A stretch of 64,000 bases of DNA, from NCBI GenBank assembly GCA_029207755.1, contig JARCOQ010000076.1, positions 1 to 64,000 of the forward strand, written 5' to 3'. The notes beneath the pieces are model-generated. The model did not search any database. It had not been told where the DNA came from and saw nothing but the letters and a program-made list of their open reading frames with translations. Below are positions 47,701 to 59,848 of the stretch, in pieces. Numbering within the stretch: position 1 is the first letter of the stretch; every line of letters begins with the position of its first letter. Source of the stretch: Chamaea fasciata. Taxonomy: Eukaryota; Chordata; Aves; Passeriformes; Sylviidae. The translations under genes were made by a program, and so were the position numbers.

Positions 47701-50700
47701 GAGATGCTGACCCTCTGTGAGCCCAGCCCAGGCCGTGCAGGAGCCGGCCCAGAGCAGGGGCTGCTGCCTCGGGGCAGCTCCGCGCTGCAGCGGCCGGCCG
47801 GCAGCGGGACTCTCCCAGCTAAGGAAGGCTCCAGCCTCGGCACTCACACCAGCCCTCAGGGCCAGGGCAGCCACCGCCACAAAGCTGCCAAAGCCCAGGC
47901 ACCAGCACTGACAAGCAATGGCAAGAAGGCACGGCCACACCCAGCCCCTTCCAAGCTGGTGCCCCCACTGAGGACACGGCAGGATTGGCTTGGAGAGCAG
48001 ACACACCCAGGTGCACGTCAGTGCCCTTTTGTGCCAACAGGTGACGGGAGACAGAGAGTCAGCTGGGCTCTGTTCTCAGCCCCACCAGGTCTCATCTGAG
48101 GGCACAGGACCGGCAGCTGCTCTGGGCAAGAAGCAGCTTCAATGACTTGTGCTGTAGAATCACAAAGGGCTTGATTTGTTTTCCTAGAGACTGATCTGAG
48201 CAGGGCTTGGGCCAGTGGGTAGCATTCTAACAGTCATGGGAATGACTGGGAATCAGGTAGGAAAAAGTGCCATGGATCTGAGGAATATACAGCAGAGGGG
48301 CTGGAGGCTCACTCCTGAGAAATGCCTACAGTGCACTTTTATCTGATCATGCCCCAGGCCTGTGTCTCTTGGACTTATCTTTCTAGGAACAAAACTAGGA
48401 TATTAAATACAGATTGTAATAAAAGGATCTGTTTTTTTCATTGGGGGCACAAAAAAACCAGCTCTTGCTCTCTGTTTCTGCTGTCACCTGATGTTCTTTC
48501 CAAAGAGTCCTCACTGACAAATATATAATCTTCTCATTAAAAAACCTGCAGATGTAGTAGTGGTAAATAGGAACAGTCATCAAAATTACGCCACTGAGAC
48601 TCATGGGGCAGAAGAGCTCCTTCAAGATGGAGAAAAAACCTCTACCCAAAAAAATCTGGGAAAAAACCCAAACTAAAACCACAACCAAAAGACAAAATGC
48701 CAAAACCAATCAATTTCCGTGAAGGTTTTTTTTGCTCGGATGACGGATGAGAAGTCAGGAGTCTAAGGAGAATTTAGGAAGCTGACTATTCTATCCAGTT
48801 TGGCCACTAGCACACAGGACTTGCCCAGATCATTTGCTAGCTCACAGCCTTCTGCTGATGCAAGGACAACCCCTGCTTCTGCCTTTAGCAGCTGGGGAAG
48901 CTCAGGCAAACCCCAGGCACGTCCAAGCTGCCCTCAGAGGCAGCGGGAACACCCAGAGCACTCTCTTGCTGCCTTGGAGCACAGCCTCTCCTGTGGGGAG
49001 CCCTAAATGCTCCTGGGACACCAAAGGGAGGAGAATCATTGGGTCCAGCTGTGCTGACACGTGCACACCATACACTGTCCCTCAGAGAAGAAAGACACAA
49101 GACATACTCAGGAGCTCCAGGGACCCATCCTCATCATCCTCCATCTCCTGTTGCTGAGCAGAAGCCCTGTCAGTGCTGGAGATGAACGAACTGCCCGGCT
49201 TCCACTGCACAGCTTGGCCAGCACAGGTGCCTTCAGGTAACACTGCTGCTGCTGCAGGTTCAACAGAAGAGCCTGTGGAGATCTGAGACAACAAAGGAGT
49301 TTGTGTCAGAAAGAAAAGTGGCTGGCAGAGATTAGCCCCAGATCCCATTTCAAGTGCAAGCCCTTAGCAAGATGCTGTCAGCCACATGCAGGGCTCTGCC
49401 ATGGGTTTGTTCTGATGTCCACTCCTCAAACTGGATGGCTCAAAGCCAAAGGCTGGTTTGACTGGAGTGCAAGGCCAGATTCATTGTCCATTTTCTCCAA
49501 AATGCATTTGCATGGATTTTCTGAAGGGTGACTGCCAAAATGACCATTCCGCTTTCTCCCAAGGACGCTTTTCCCCTTCCAAGGGCTGCAGACACACTTG
49601 CAGCTCTTTGTTCAAATGTTCTACCTTCTCCCATGGAGTCCTCTTTTCCTCCGGCATCTTCTGAACGTGTCCAACCGGCAGCGCTGCTGCTTGGGACAGT
49701 TTCTGTGCCTCACAGGAATCTTGGGGCTCCTTGCTGCCAGTCACTTGATGGAAATCTTTGCAGGCTGCCAGGCGAGATGTCAACACTTCCACCTTAAGTC
49801 AAAGAGAACAAAGCAGTCAGAGAGTCCAGCTTGTCCCTGTCAGCCAAGAGTCATCGACTGTGAGGAAAGGGAGAGGACCAGATTCACAAGGGATACAGAC
49901 AGCTTCTTTCCAGATCCATCTGGGTCACCGTGTTCCCCTGCAAGAACACCTCAAGAAACAAGGAGAGCAGGAAGAGGCCAGCAGGAATGCATTCAGATGA
50001 CTGCTGGCCAAAAGGCCAAAGCACTAGTGCCACTGTGCAGGGCAGCAGCTGAGATTCAGCAGAGCAGGGAGTGTCCTTCAGAGTGCCTGTGGCACACACT
50101 GGAGCAGGATGGCACTCAGAGGCATCACCCCAGCCCCCTGCTGCTCTGCAGGGGAAAGGCACGAAGGGCAGAAAGCACCAGGTTGGTGACTGCAGTGGCT
50201 ATTGCTCATTCACTCACTTGTTTCTGTAGAGCCTCTCGCTTCTCAAGGAGGAGACAAATTTTCGCTCGGTCTTCTGCTAGAATCTCCATTTCTTCCTCCA
50301 GCCTCTTCTCCCATGCCTTGATCCTAGCCCGAGTTTTCTGCAGCTCTGCCTGCAGCTTGTCTCCAAAGTTCCGTAAAGAACAAGAGACAGAACCTTCCAT
50401 CAGGGGAGTGGCTACTACTCCTCCGCTTACATGGTTTTGTTGATTGCCCCTCTCCTGATGGAGTTTCCATTGATCCTCAGTTCTTCTGATGTCTTCCCTG
50501 CTCTTCCTCCTTGCTGCCATGGTGTCACTCGGAGGTTTGGGCGGCTCTGCTTGTGCCTCTGCCTCCACGTTCTGTACACACAAATGCAGAGCAAGTGACT
50601 GGGAGATGCCATCAGGCTCAGCTTTTTCCTTTTTCAGCGTACAAATCATATTCATTCAGCCACTTCTTTCTGCTTCCCTGCCCACCTCTGCTTCCATTGT

Positions 50701-52607
50701 AACCCTCCTGTCCCAGTGCTGATCTCTGCAGATGACAAGGCTCTGTGCTTTCAGTGCCTGGGGGACTCCTGGCCTCCTCAGTCCCAAGAGCTCCATTGAA
50801 TTCCCCTCTCCCTGCCCTTCACTCTGTCCCACTGTGACACTAGCAGTACAATCAGCCTCCATCTGGGTCTGAAGCTCCAACAGCCTCTTCGGAAGCTGAC
50901 AGGGAACGTGTCTTTTGCCACACAAGAGAAGAGTGGCCCCCCAAAGATTCATGGACAACACATCATCTCTTAGCAGCTCTTTAAAAGCCAAAAGACAGGT
51001 GGACTCCGAGTGCCTGTCAGCTCTGCTACTGCCTGCTCTGCCTGAAGAGGCAAAAGAACAACCTGGCAACAAAGGCACCAAAATCCCTGTCTTCAAACAG
51101 CAACTCCACATCCCCAGTGTGTCTCTGAAATGCACCCGGGTAAGCACAGCCAAGAAGCTCCCGGGGACAAACCACCCCAAAGAGCTTGTGTTCTCAGATC
51201 AAGACTTTTGGTGCCTGTGGGTACTTGGCACGTCTGTGGAGAGGGACAGGTGTCCCCAGGCCACAGCGTCCCCTACGTATCCACCAAGGCTGAGCACAGT
51301 GCCTTTGACATGCTCCCTCCTCTGCAGACAGGGAACCTTCCTGCTCCAGGCTGGCCCCTATCAGAATCCCAGCAAGCTGGGGCCTAAACACGGCAGCTCA
51401 AAGCCCATTTTCCAGCTGTCACTGGCTGAGGGGAATGGCTGGGTCTGGCAGGACTGCAGCACTCAGCATTCTCAGCCACCAACAGCAAGAGCTGGCTGCT
51501 CAGAAACTTGCAGCTCTGCCTCGCACTAAAGACAGCACCCTCCAGAAGTGGCACTTACTGGCTGGGAAAGTTCCGGCTGTGGGGTGACAACAGCTGGAGC
51601 CTTGTGGTCATTTGGCTCCTCTTCGGCTTCTTGTCCAGGAGCAGAGGAAGCCGGAGGGGAGTCTGTTCTTCCTTCAGTGATCTGTGGACAGACAGGAGCG
51701 TGAGACACAGGCTCATTTAGAACCTTCTTTCTCTTCAGCTCTAGAACCAGCTCTACTAAGCACAAATCATCAACTTGGAGAGCAAGGGGATTCTAAGTCA
51801 CTCTGCCTAAATTCTAATGGGCTGATTCAACTGGACACTGCAAATTGCTCCAAATTACATATTCCCCCTGACTACTATCAGGAAGCACCATTCTCTCTGC
51901 AAAACTTCTCTTTTAGTTCTTTTAAAGCTCTGGAATGGAAAATTAGGAAATAGGCAGTGATGCCTCTGCTCTTGCTGCTGTAGACATGGAAATGGATTTT
52001 CTTGCAGCCTACTCAGCTGGCCCTCTAAACTCTACTGCCACAGGCCAAGCTCACAGCTTGGCGCACGATTCTAAAACACCAGGAACATCAAATGTTCTTT
52101 CCTTACTCACCTGGGGATCAGCACCTCTGAATACCCGGCTCAGGTGACCTGCAGTAGGCAAGGGAAAATGAAGCAGATGCTTTGAGAAAACTGGAGACAA
52201 CCACAGCATTTTTAGAAGACCTTCCAAGAAGGCCTCCCAGTCTACATTTTCAAAGTTGTCCTGCTTGACCCAGCAATGGAGGAATTGGCAAACTCTGCTG
52301 CCACAGACTCTCCCACGGAGGGAACGCAACCCCTGCAGGTTCCCTTGCAAATGCTGCCCACACGGCCGTGGCTACACACGCCCCCTTTTGAGCTGAACAT
52401 GTTGACAGGAGCTTTACCCAAGCGGCATCCCAATGGCCTTTCTGTTTCCAAATCAACCCAGTCACTAAGAAAGAGCAGGAAGACACAAAAACCAGGTTAG
52501 GTGACACTCAGGGAAAACCTCTACTTACCTGCCAGGTGAGTCAGGAAATAGCAGGAATAAGTAACTCCGTAAACAGTGAAAACTGCAGCGGCGAGTTGCC
52601 CAATCAT
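41789..52607 (-). CDS. Membrane-anchored coiled-coil PAK-like Ser/Thr kinase, copy 3 (15 exons)
   Basis: Exons: 52529-52607, 52111-52148, 51559-51681, 50431-50571, 50218-50349, 49598-49792, 49108-49282, 47051-47114, 46456-46504, 45579-45691, 44806-44923, 44031-44130, 43381-43577, 42356-42493, 41789-41929. The frame is open throughout. Private changes: Arg3 to Gly in the first exon, Lys to Gln at the end of exon 2 (GADPQ), DDEDGS before the kinase domain, and Ser to Pro in the near-invariant DIWSFG motif of the C-lobe (DIWPFG, codon near 43446-43448). The last change sits at the start of the helix that contacts the HRD loop in kinases, so this copy may be impaired even though all catalytic residues are kept. 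It shares Pro after [10 protein letters not shown] with copy 2. Confidence 0.8.
47466..48101. other. GC-rich segment inside kinase intron 7 (copy 3)
   Basis: Equivalent of 11340-11975, almost identical to copy 2. Confidence 0.4.
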
Positions 52608-52841
52608 TGTGGCAACTGCTGTGCAAGTTTGCAGAGTGCGCTCTAACGCTAGCTAAAAGGAGTCTCCTGTCAGTCAGCAGCTGCCCACTGACAAAAGCCT
52701 CAAGCACAGGACCAAGTTCCTGCACCGAGCAAGCCCAAGAGCTGCTCTGACACCCCTGAGGCCTTCCGGGCACCAAGGCAACCTTGCGATGTCACCATGA
52801 CCACGTGGCAACCGTGCCCTGACATCACAAAGCAAACGCTC
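52608..52841 (-). promoter_or_regulatory. Putative kinase promoter and 5' UTR (copy 3)
   Basis: Equivalent of 16481-16714, with the CACGTG E-box as in copy 2 and both GGCAACC sites. Confidence 0.4.
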
Positions 52842-52980
52842 TGCCTTGATCTGGATGGATGGAGGAGGGCACGTGGACGCGACTACTGAGGACACATTGC
52901 AGACGCTAGAATTAAGGGCTGTCCTTTGGATCATTATGAATTGGCCTGGTCAGGGTGTAAATATTGTCACAGACTCATGA

Positions 52981-54030
52981 TGCGTAGTAGGGGTGGTGCT
53001 GCGGATTGAGGATGCATTGATAAAGGATATAAAGAATGACAGGTTATGGGAACTTTTGAGACAGCTGAGGCAAGCTGTTTGGCTGCGCTCAGCTCCTTTT
53101 GCAATTTTGCATATTCGAAGCCACAAATGGTCAGAAGGTTTGGGTCAGGGTAATGCCATAACTGATCAGTTGGTTTCTGTTGCAGTACCACAAGACAGAT
53201 TTCAGCAGGCACGTATTGCTCATGAGACTTTTCAGCAGAATGCGCGTGGCCTAAAGAAACAGTTTCGCATATCTCTGAATGATGCCCGTGGTATTGTCAG
53301 ATCCTGTCCTCTCTGTAGTCAGCATGGGCCTGGACTAGGGATGGGAGTAAACCCACAGGGCCTTGGAGCCAATCAGATCTGGCAAATGGATGTAACTCAC
53401 GTATCCTCCTTTGGTAGATTGAAATATGTGCATGTTACAATTGATCCTTTCAGTAAATTTATTTGGGCTTCAGCGCAGCCAAGAGAGAAAGCTCTCCACG
53501 TGGTACGACACCTAACTACTTGCTTTGCGGTGATGGGGGTGCCAGAACAGATTAAGACAGACAATGGCCCTGCATATGTGAGCAGCAGGATCCAAAGGTT
53601 CTTACAGAAGTGGGGTGTGACACACATCACAGGTATCCCACATTCACCAACAGGTCAGGCGATTGTGGAGCGAGCCCACCAAACACTCAAGGATTATCTG
53701 TTAAAATAGAAGGAGGAGGTGGATGTGCAGACCATGCTATCAAAAACACTATTTGTATTAAACTATCTGTGTGTAATGGGGGACCACTCGGAGCCCCCTG
53801 CGGTCATCCACTCAGGGGGAGTAAAGGAGGAAGCAACTAAGCCATTGTTTAAAGTCATGTACCGAGATCCCAAAACTGGAGTATGGGAAGGTCCCGCAGA
53901 GGTTCAGTACATGGGTAGAGGTTATGTTTGTGTTCTTACCCCCACAGGGCCCCAGTGGATACCTAGTAAATGGATCCGTCCTGCTAATGACCCTGCAAGA
54001 GTGACATCGATACTGGACAGCCAGGGTTAG
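52981..54030 (+). pseudogene. ERV RNase H tail and integrase, broken (copy 3)
   Basis: As copy 2: shared TAG at 53707-53709 and HETFQ in the zinc-binding motif. Confidence 0.85.
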
Positions 54031-54467
54031 AGGCGGTACACTTAATTGAAGACTTAAGGGCAAGAGAAAACCTACAACTGCTCTGGCAGTTTGACAAGGC
54101 AGTACAGAGATATCACTCCATGTCAATTCATACCCAAATAGCTAAGTTGCAAGAACTCACTAGTGATTTGCAGCAAGACACAGGCTTGGCTTTAACAGAT
54201 TGGCTAAGATCTTTCGGGCGAGGGCCTTGGATAACCTCCCTACTGCAACATGTAATCAATATTGTGATTGTTATTTTACTGCTTGTCCTTTTTGTACCTT
54301 GCTTTTTTGGCTGCTGGCAACAGATGATGTATCGCGTAGCAGAAACAGTAACTACTCGACACCCTGCATTTGTGGCACAAAATAAAAAAGAGGGAATTGT
54401 TGAAGAACGGTTAGCAGAGCAAGGCCACGGATCATTAGAGGCCTTATGGCCCGATACCAAGTGCTAG
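54011..54467 (+). pseudogene. ERV env transmembrane subunit, C-terminal fragment (copy 3)
   Basis: As copy 2, with substitutions after the membrane helix (Phe-Gly-Cys-Trp in place of Phe-Cys-Cys-Leu). Confidence 0.75.
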
Positions 54468-54472
54468 CAGCC

Positions 54473-54782
54473 TACGCGCTGCTGAGACAAGCTGTCCTTG
54501 GGACAGCAGTAAGCACGGACACAGGCCAAAGATAAAAGAACTTGTGCTTAATAGAGCATAGCAGTAAGCACGTATACAAAGTTTTCAGCATGCCAAGAGG
54601 AGGAACCTTCTCACGCTTGATATAGCCAATCAAGTATAGATGAGTAGTGTATGCTAACCAACTATAATTTGACAAGTATGCTGAACGCTTCGGGCAAAAG
54701 TATAAGAACGGATGTTATGAGCAATAAAGTTGAACAATGCTTTACCAATCATATTGATTGATTGCATTCTTCCCTCGCCGAA
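54473..54782 (+). mobile_element. ERV 3' LTR (copy 3)
   Basis: Equivalent of 18345-18654. Confidence 0.6.
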
Positions 54783-55099
54783 ATCCTCCGCAGTGCAGCA
54801 CATCCTGCGTAGGAGACGGTCCTGGTGTCCCAGAGGGAATTGTGCATGGCTTTGCGGACAGTGGTGCAGATGGAGCCCAGGTCGCTGAGGGCCAGGTTGA
54901 GCAGGAGGAAGAACATGGGGCTGTGCAGGTGGTGGCCGCAGGCTACGGCGCTGGTGACCAGGCCGTGGCCCAGGAGGGCAGCCAGGGAGATGCCCAGGAA
55001 GAGGCAGAAGTGCAGGAGCTGCAGCTGCCGCGTGTCTGCCAGCGCCAGCGGGAGGAAGTGGCTGATGGAGCTGCTGTTGGACATTTGCTGTGGCTGCAT
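54783..55099 (-). pseudogene. Olfactory receptor fragment (copy 3)
   Basis: Same fragment, GHG in TM1, ending at the LTR. Confidence 0.85.
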
Positions 55100-55268
55100 A
55101 TGGGGACGTGTTCATGGATAAAGGACAGTGACAAGTCAGGACTGGCTGCTTTGAGCCAAACCCGTGCCATTCCCTGTAGCCTGTCCTGCTGGTGTTGGTG
55201 TCTTTGGGGCGGACCCTGACTGCCGACACAACAGCAACACATTCGCTTAAGAGCTGGACTAGGTCAGT

Positions 55269-55358
55269 GCAAAAGATGGCGGCCAGGGCTGAGGGAGCCA
55301 CACACAAGATGGCGGCCAGGGCTGGAGAACCACACACAAGATGGCGGCTGGGGCCGGG
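55269..55358 (+). promoter_or_regulatory. Three tandem YY1-type motifs (copy 3)
   Basis: Same three motifs, first at 55273; all intact. Confidence 0.6.
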
Positions 55359-55631
55359 CTGCCAGGGCGGCTGATCTCACTAGGAGGCGCAGCCTCAGCC
55401 CTCTGGCTGCCATCCTGCGTGGGGCAGGCTGAGCCCCCCTGCAGTGTCTGTTGGAATGGACATTAACGGACACCCGGGAAAAGGACACGGTCTGGCACCT
55501 TTGCTCTGTGCACACAAACACAGACCAGCCAGTTTGGAACGCCAACTGGCAGTACTTTGATGTCAAGGCAATTCAAATAGGGGAAAATAGAACAAAACTC
55601 CAGGCATTGAACGTTTTAAAATAAAAACTTC

Positions 55632-55653
55632 TTTTTTTTTTTTTTTTTTTTTT
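55632..55653. repeat. Poly-T tract at junction of units 3 and 4 (22 T)
   Basis: Same position relative to the unit. Length differs from both other tracts, arguing against a copied assembly block. Confidence 0.9.
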
Positions 55654-56077
55654 GAAAGAGGGTTAAAAGCACTTCTTGTGCACATGGACTCCAATTAGCA
55701 TCAAGCAGCATCACAAGTGGTTTCATCCAGGCAGGAGTCACAGTGAGTGTGAGGTGATGAAAACGGAGATGGGATCTGCTTGAGGCGGATGGTGCAGCGG
55801 CTGCTCACCTGCGACGTGTATCCCTCAGGGTACCCATTTCTTTAGAACACTATGAAGACTAGAGGGAATTGAAAGTCCACTGCAGTTTAGGTTGTTCTTC
55901 ACGAGATTGTTCAAGTCGAGCACAGCCATTCTGTTCAGCAGACACACGGGCAGGGGCTTCTTGGAGCGCTGCTCTGGCACCCATTCTTTGGAGGAGGGGA
56001 TTGCAGGAAAGAAGAAAAGAAGCTCATCAACTACTGAAGAGGAAGAGTCACTGACAGGACTCAGTGGGTTAAGAAAT

Positions 56078-56951
56078 GTGAGGGGAAAAAAGGCAGAAAA
56101 CATGAGGTGACAAGTGTGAGAAATGGGAGTGGAAAAAGGAGGGAAGTGTGAGGGAGGAAAAGGGAAGGAAACCTGAGTGGGAAAGGCTGAGAAAACTGAG
56201 GGGAAAATGGTGAAGACGTGAGTGAAAATAGGAGAGGAAGGTGAGAGGAGGAAAAGGCAGGACATATGACGGGAAAATTCTAAGAAACATGATCAAGGAA
56301 GGCTGAAAAACATAGAGGAAAAAATGGAGGGAAATGTGAGGGGAAAAGAGTGAGAAAATTACTGGCAGAGAGAGAGAAACAGGCAGCAAATGTGAGGGGA
56401 ACATTGTGAGAATCCTGAGGGGAAAAGAGGGAGAAACCAGAGGGCAGAAAAAGGCAGAAAACATTAGGGGGAAAAAAAGCGTGGGAAGTTGGATGGGAAA
56501 AGTGACAGAAAACAGGAGTGAAAAAAGGGCACAAAATGCTAGAGGAAAAGTATTAGGAACATGAGGGGGAAAGAATGATAAACATGAGGGGAAAAGTGGG
56601 AGAAATGGGAGAGGGAAAGCCTGGGAAACACGAGGGCAAAAGTGAGAAACATGAGGAGACAACTTGGAGAAAAATGACTGAGGAAAGGAGAAAAGCATGA
56701 GGGGAGAAAAGGGCAGGATAAGTGAGGGGGAAATTGTGAGAATCGTGAGAGAACAAAAAAGCAGGAAAAAGCGGGAAGCTGGGGAAGTGCGAGAGGCAAA
56801 GTGTGAGGAAAGGGAGCTGAAAAGGGTGGGGAAAAGAAGTAAAACTTGGGCGGCAAACATGACAGGAAAACTGTGAGACTCAAGAGGGGGAAGGAGTGGA
56901 AATGTGAGAGGGAAAAGAACAGGAAACGTGAAGGGAGAAAAGGAGCGAAGG
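56078..56951. repeat. GA-rich minisatellite (copy 4)
   Basis: Same repeat in unit 4, closest to the unit 3 version. Confidence 0.88.
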
Positions 56952-58623
56952 CAGGATTGGCATGACAGCTGAAATGATTCCTAACACATTCCCCCATGCA
57001 TTTGCCCATTTATTGCACTAGCCCAGGGCTTCTCTGTATGTCCGTCTCCCCCTGTGCCTTGATTCCTGTTCGGAAGCAGCAGAAGTGCAGGATGTGCCCA
57101 CCAGCAGGAGCTGCTCCAGGCTTGGAAGGGGCCAGGTGGTGCTGATTTCCAGAGGCTTCTGTGTCCCAGGTGAGGCCAGGGCAGGAGTGGGTTGAAAGGT
57201 GCTGCTGCTGCTCCTCTGTGCCAGAGAGCCCTGGCTGGGCAGGGCCCGGCGCCCACTGCACTGCGGGCTCTTTCTCCTGCCACAGCTGGGCACACCTGGC
57301 AACAAATCATGATGACTTGTGGGGAAACCAAGGGCTTTGTGGAGGCTGCATTGCTCTGCACACACCCGGGCCACCTGCAGCACAGAGCTTTGGCCCCCAG
57401 AAAGGTAAACCCGAGGGGAACAGCTGGAAAAGGTTTCATTTTCACCTTTCAATAGAAGCGACTAAAATCAAAGTTACCAAGAAGGGCTCCGATCCCTGGT
57501 GCCAGCTCGGTGTGAGAAAGGAGACATGACTTTATTTCAGTGCTGGGTGCGTGGGGAATCACTTTCCTAACACGTGCTCAGCCAGAAATCCCACCTACTC
57601 ATTTGTAACCATGGAAACAAGACCTACTCATTACTGTGCTGAAACTCACAGGTTAAACATTCCCTCAAATTAGTTGACATATTTAAATCGCTTCTCAGAA
57701 GTTACTGACAGGAGAGTAGGGCTCTCTTGAGAGTCTCTGGTGGTCATTTGGGGAACATCCCATTCCTGCAATTCTCCTCTGGTGCTCAAGAGCCTCCTAC
57801 AACCACTCTTTTCCCCTTGAATTCATTCCAGCTACATTCTTAGGAAGACTACTCTATTCTCAAGGCTAAGGTAGCCACTTGCACACATCAATCACTGCAC
57901 TGGGGGAATACAGGGTTCAACACTGTTAATGGGAAGGGAATCCACGATTTGTTGCAGTTCAACATTTTCTCAACACTTTCTTTCTCTGGGAATTGCTCAC
58001 AAGCATTTCCTCAATGCACCTTGAAAAAGTTTTTGCTGACTGAAGCCACATTGTATCTTTCCTTCAGCAATTCAGAAAGAAAAACACAAATTGCCTACTG
58101 AAACCTTTCTACTCCCAAATCTGTTCACTGCTCAAGCACAAGCCTCATGCTCATGCCCGATTCTCTCAGTGAGATAGGAGGTAATATTTTGCTTCAGCTG
58201 AAGGGTTATTAGAATAAAGAAGGAAAGTTGTTGGTTCTAGGTGTTGTTATTTAGGGTTTGGATTTGTTCTAGTTGATTTGTTGGGTGTTGCTGTGAGCTG
58301 GGAGAGGGGCCAGCGTGAAGACCAGACCAAAAGGGAAGTAGGGTAAGAGGGGAGGGGACAGAAAAGGAGGCGGTGGGGACAGAATACAAGTTTCCTATTT
58401 CCCGGCCAAAGGGAAAGGGGACACGGTTCGCCCTGGGCTGGGAAAGGCAGTAAAAAGCAGCATTTTCTGTGTGTGTGTTGTGTGTGTGTTTGGCTCTTGG
58501 GAGAGGGAGATACACACCCAGCTCAGGTGAATCCTTCCTAAGAAACAGTTCTCTTTGGCTTTGATGACTTTGTCTCCCCATTTAATTTCATCTAAGAGTT
58601 GGCTCCTTTCTAACACCCCTCTC
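56952..58623. other. Unassigned DNA (copy 4)
   Basis: Equivalent of 2769-4439 in unit 4. Shares 'aaatcatgatgac' and 'agaaaggtaaac' with unit 1 against units 2 and 3, one of the mosaic sites. Confidence 0.5.
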
Positions 58624-59791
58624 CCAGCAGCTCAGGGCTGCATTGCACAGTGCTTGCTGTGTGCCAGAGAGCTCAAAGCAGGCTGGCCTGGCGCCCCGGA
58701 ATATTTCTGCAGAACACTCCGCATTTCACCCCTTTGCTCTGGCTCAGTGCACAACTCCAGCACTGCAGGCGCTTCCTCCCAGAGCCGTGTGAGGCCCCGG
58801 CTCCTGCAGATGTGACCTGACAAGCTGTCCCTGCCTGCCGCTGGCCTCGGTTCCCCCGGCAGAAGCGCCGTGCCTGAAGGAGGCTGCCCTGTGCCGGAGC
58901 CTGCGGAGCAGCCCGGCTCCCTCCCCTGTGCCCAGAGCGCTGCACACACTGCTCGCCTTGGCCAGGAGTTAGAGGGCAGCCGGCACAAGGGTGGCAATCC
59001 TCAGCCAGGCCTGCAGCCCTCGGCTGTGGTTTACCTTTCTCTGCTCCTGTGCACGCTCCGGACGGCCGATGCCACCGGGCTGTGCTGTGCCCAGCACGGC
59101 CACGCTTCCCCTCGGGAGCAGCCGGCTGCCAGCTGGGCTCTGAGAGCGCAGGATTCGCCCGGGGCCCCCAAGAGGCACCCAGGGCCGGGCTGCTGCCTCT
59201 TGCAGCTCCAAGGGCCTCCTTGCAGCTGCCTCTGCCCCGGCTCAGGCTGCTCCGGGCTCTGCCAGGGCTCTGCTGGGGCTCCAGCCTGGGCAAGGCGGGG
59301 CCTGGGCTCACCCTGCAGCCGCTGACAGCTCTGCACCAGCTCTGCGCCTTTCCCAGGAGCCTCCCTGATCTTTCTGCTGTCTCACTTGGGCAAAACTCTC
59401 CCCCAGACAAAGAGATTGCACTTAGGGATACAAATGCAAGTGGCAGCAACCCAAATGCTCTCGAGTCAGAGCTCAAGGCCTGCATCTGCACAGGGTATTT
59501 GGGCTGCCCCACTCGTCCTTTGGTTCTGCCTGCAAATGCCACTGCCCTTTCTGCCTCAAACACAAGTGCCACAGCTGGGTAAAACCCAGCCCCTGGGCCA
59601 TATTCCAAAGGCACTGCGGTCCGGAGAGCATGACGAAAGAAGAGCCTACTCCCCCTTCAAACCGTACCAAAGAAGGCATCAATGTCACTTTCCACCTCTA
59701 AGCAAAAATGGACAGTTCAGAAGGAAATGTTGAGCATTCTCACAGGCTCAGAAGGAGGACAATCTTCAAAATGACTTGAGGTTTCAGAAAC
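58624..59791. other. GC-rich segment with opposing open frames (copy 4)
   Basis: Equivalent of 4440-5607. Minus frame of 313 codons at 58673-59614 still open. Confidence 0.4.
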
Positions 59792-59848
59792 TTTATTTAC
59801 AATCCTAGGCCAAAATACTACCCTACAATCCTAGGCTAAAATCCTACT

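Larger units (their letters stand above)
52842..54782 (+). mobile_element. Class II ERV remnant (copy 3)
   Basis: Same structure; TGA at 52978-52980 as in copy 2. Confidence 0.85.
37621..55680. repeat. Tandem unit 3 (about 18,060 bp)
   Basis: Third complete copy, same orientation. It is most like unit 2 over the kinase 3' half and the ERV. It carries its own coding differences in the kinase gene. Confidence 0.95.
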
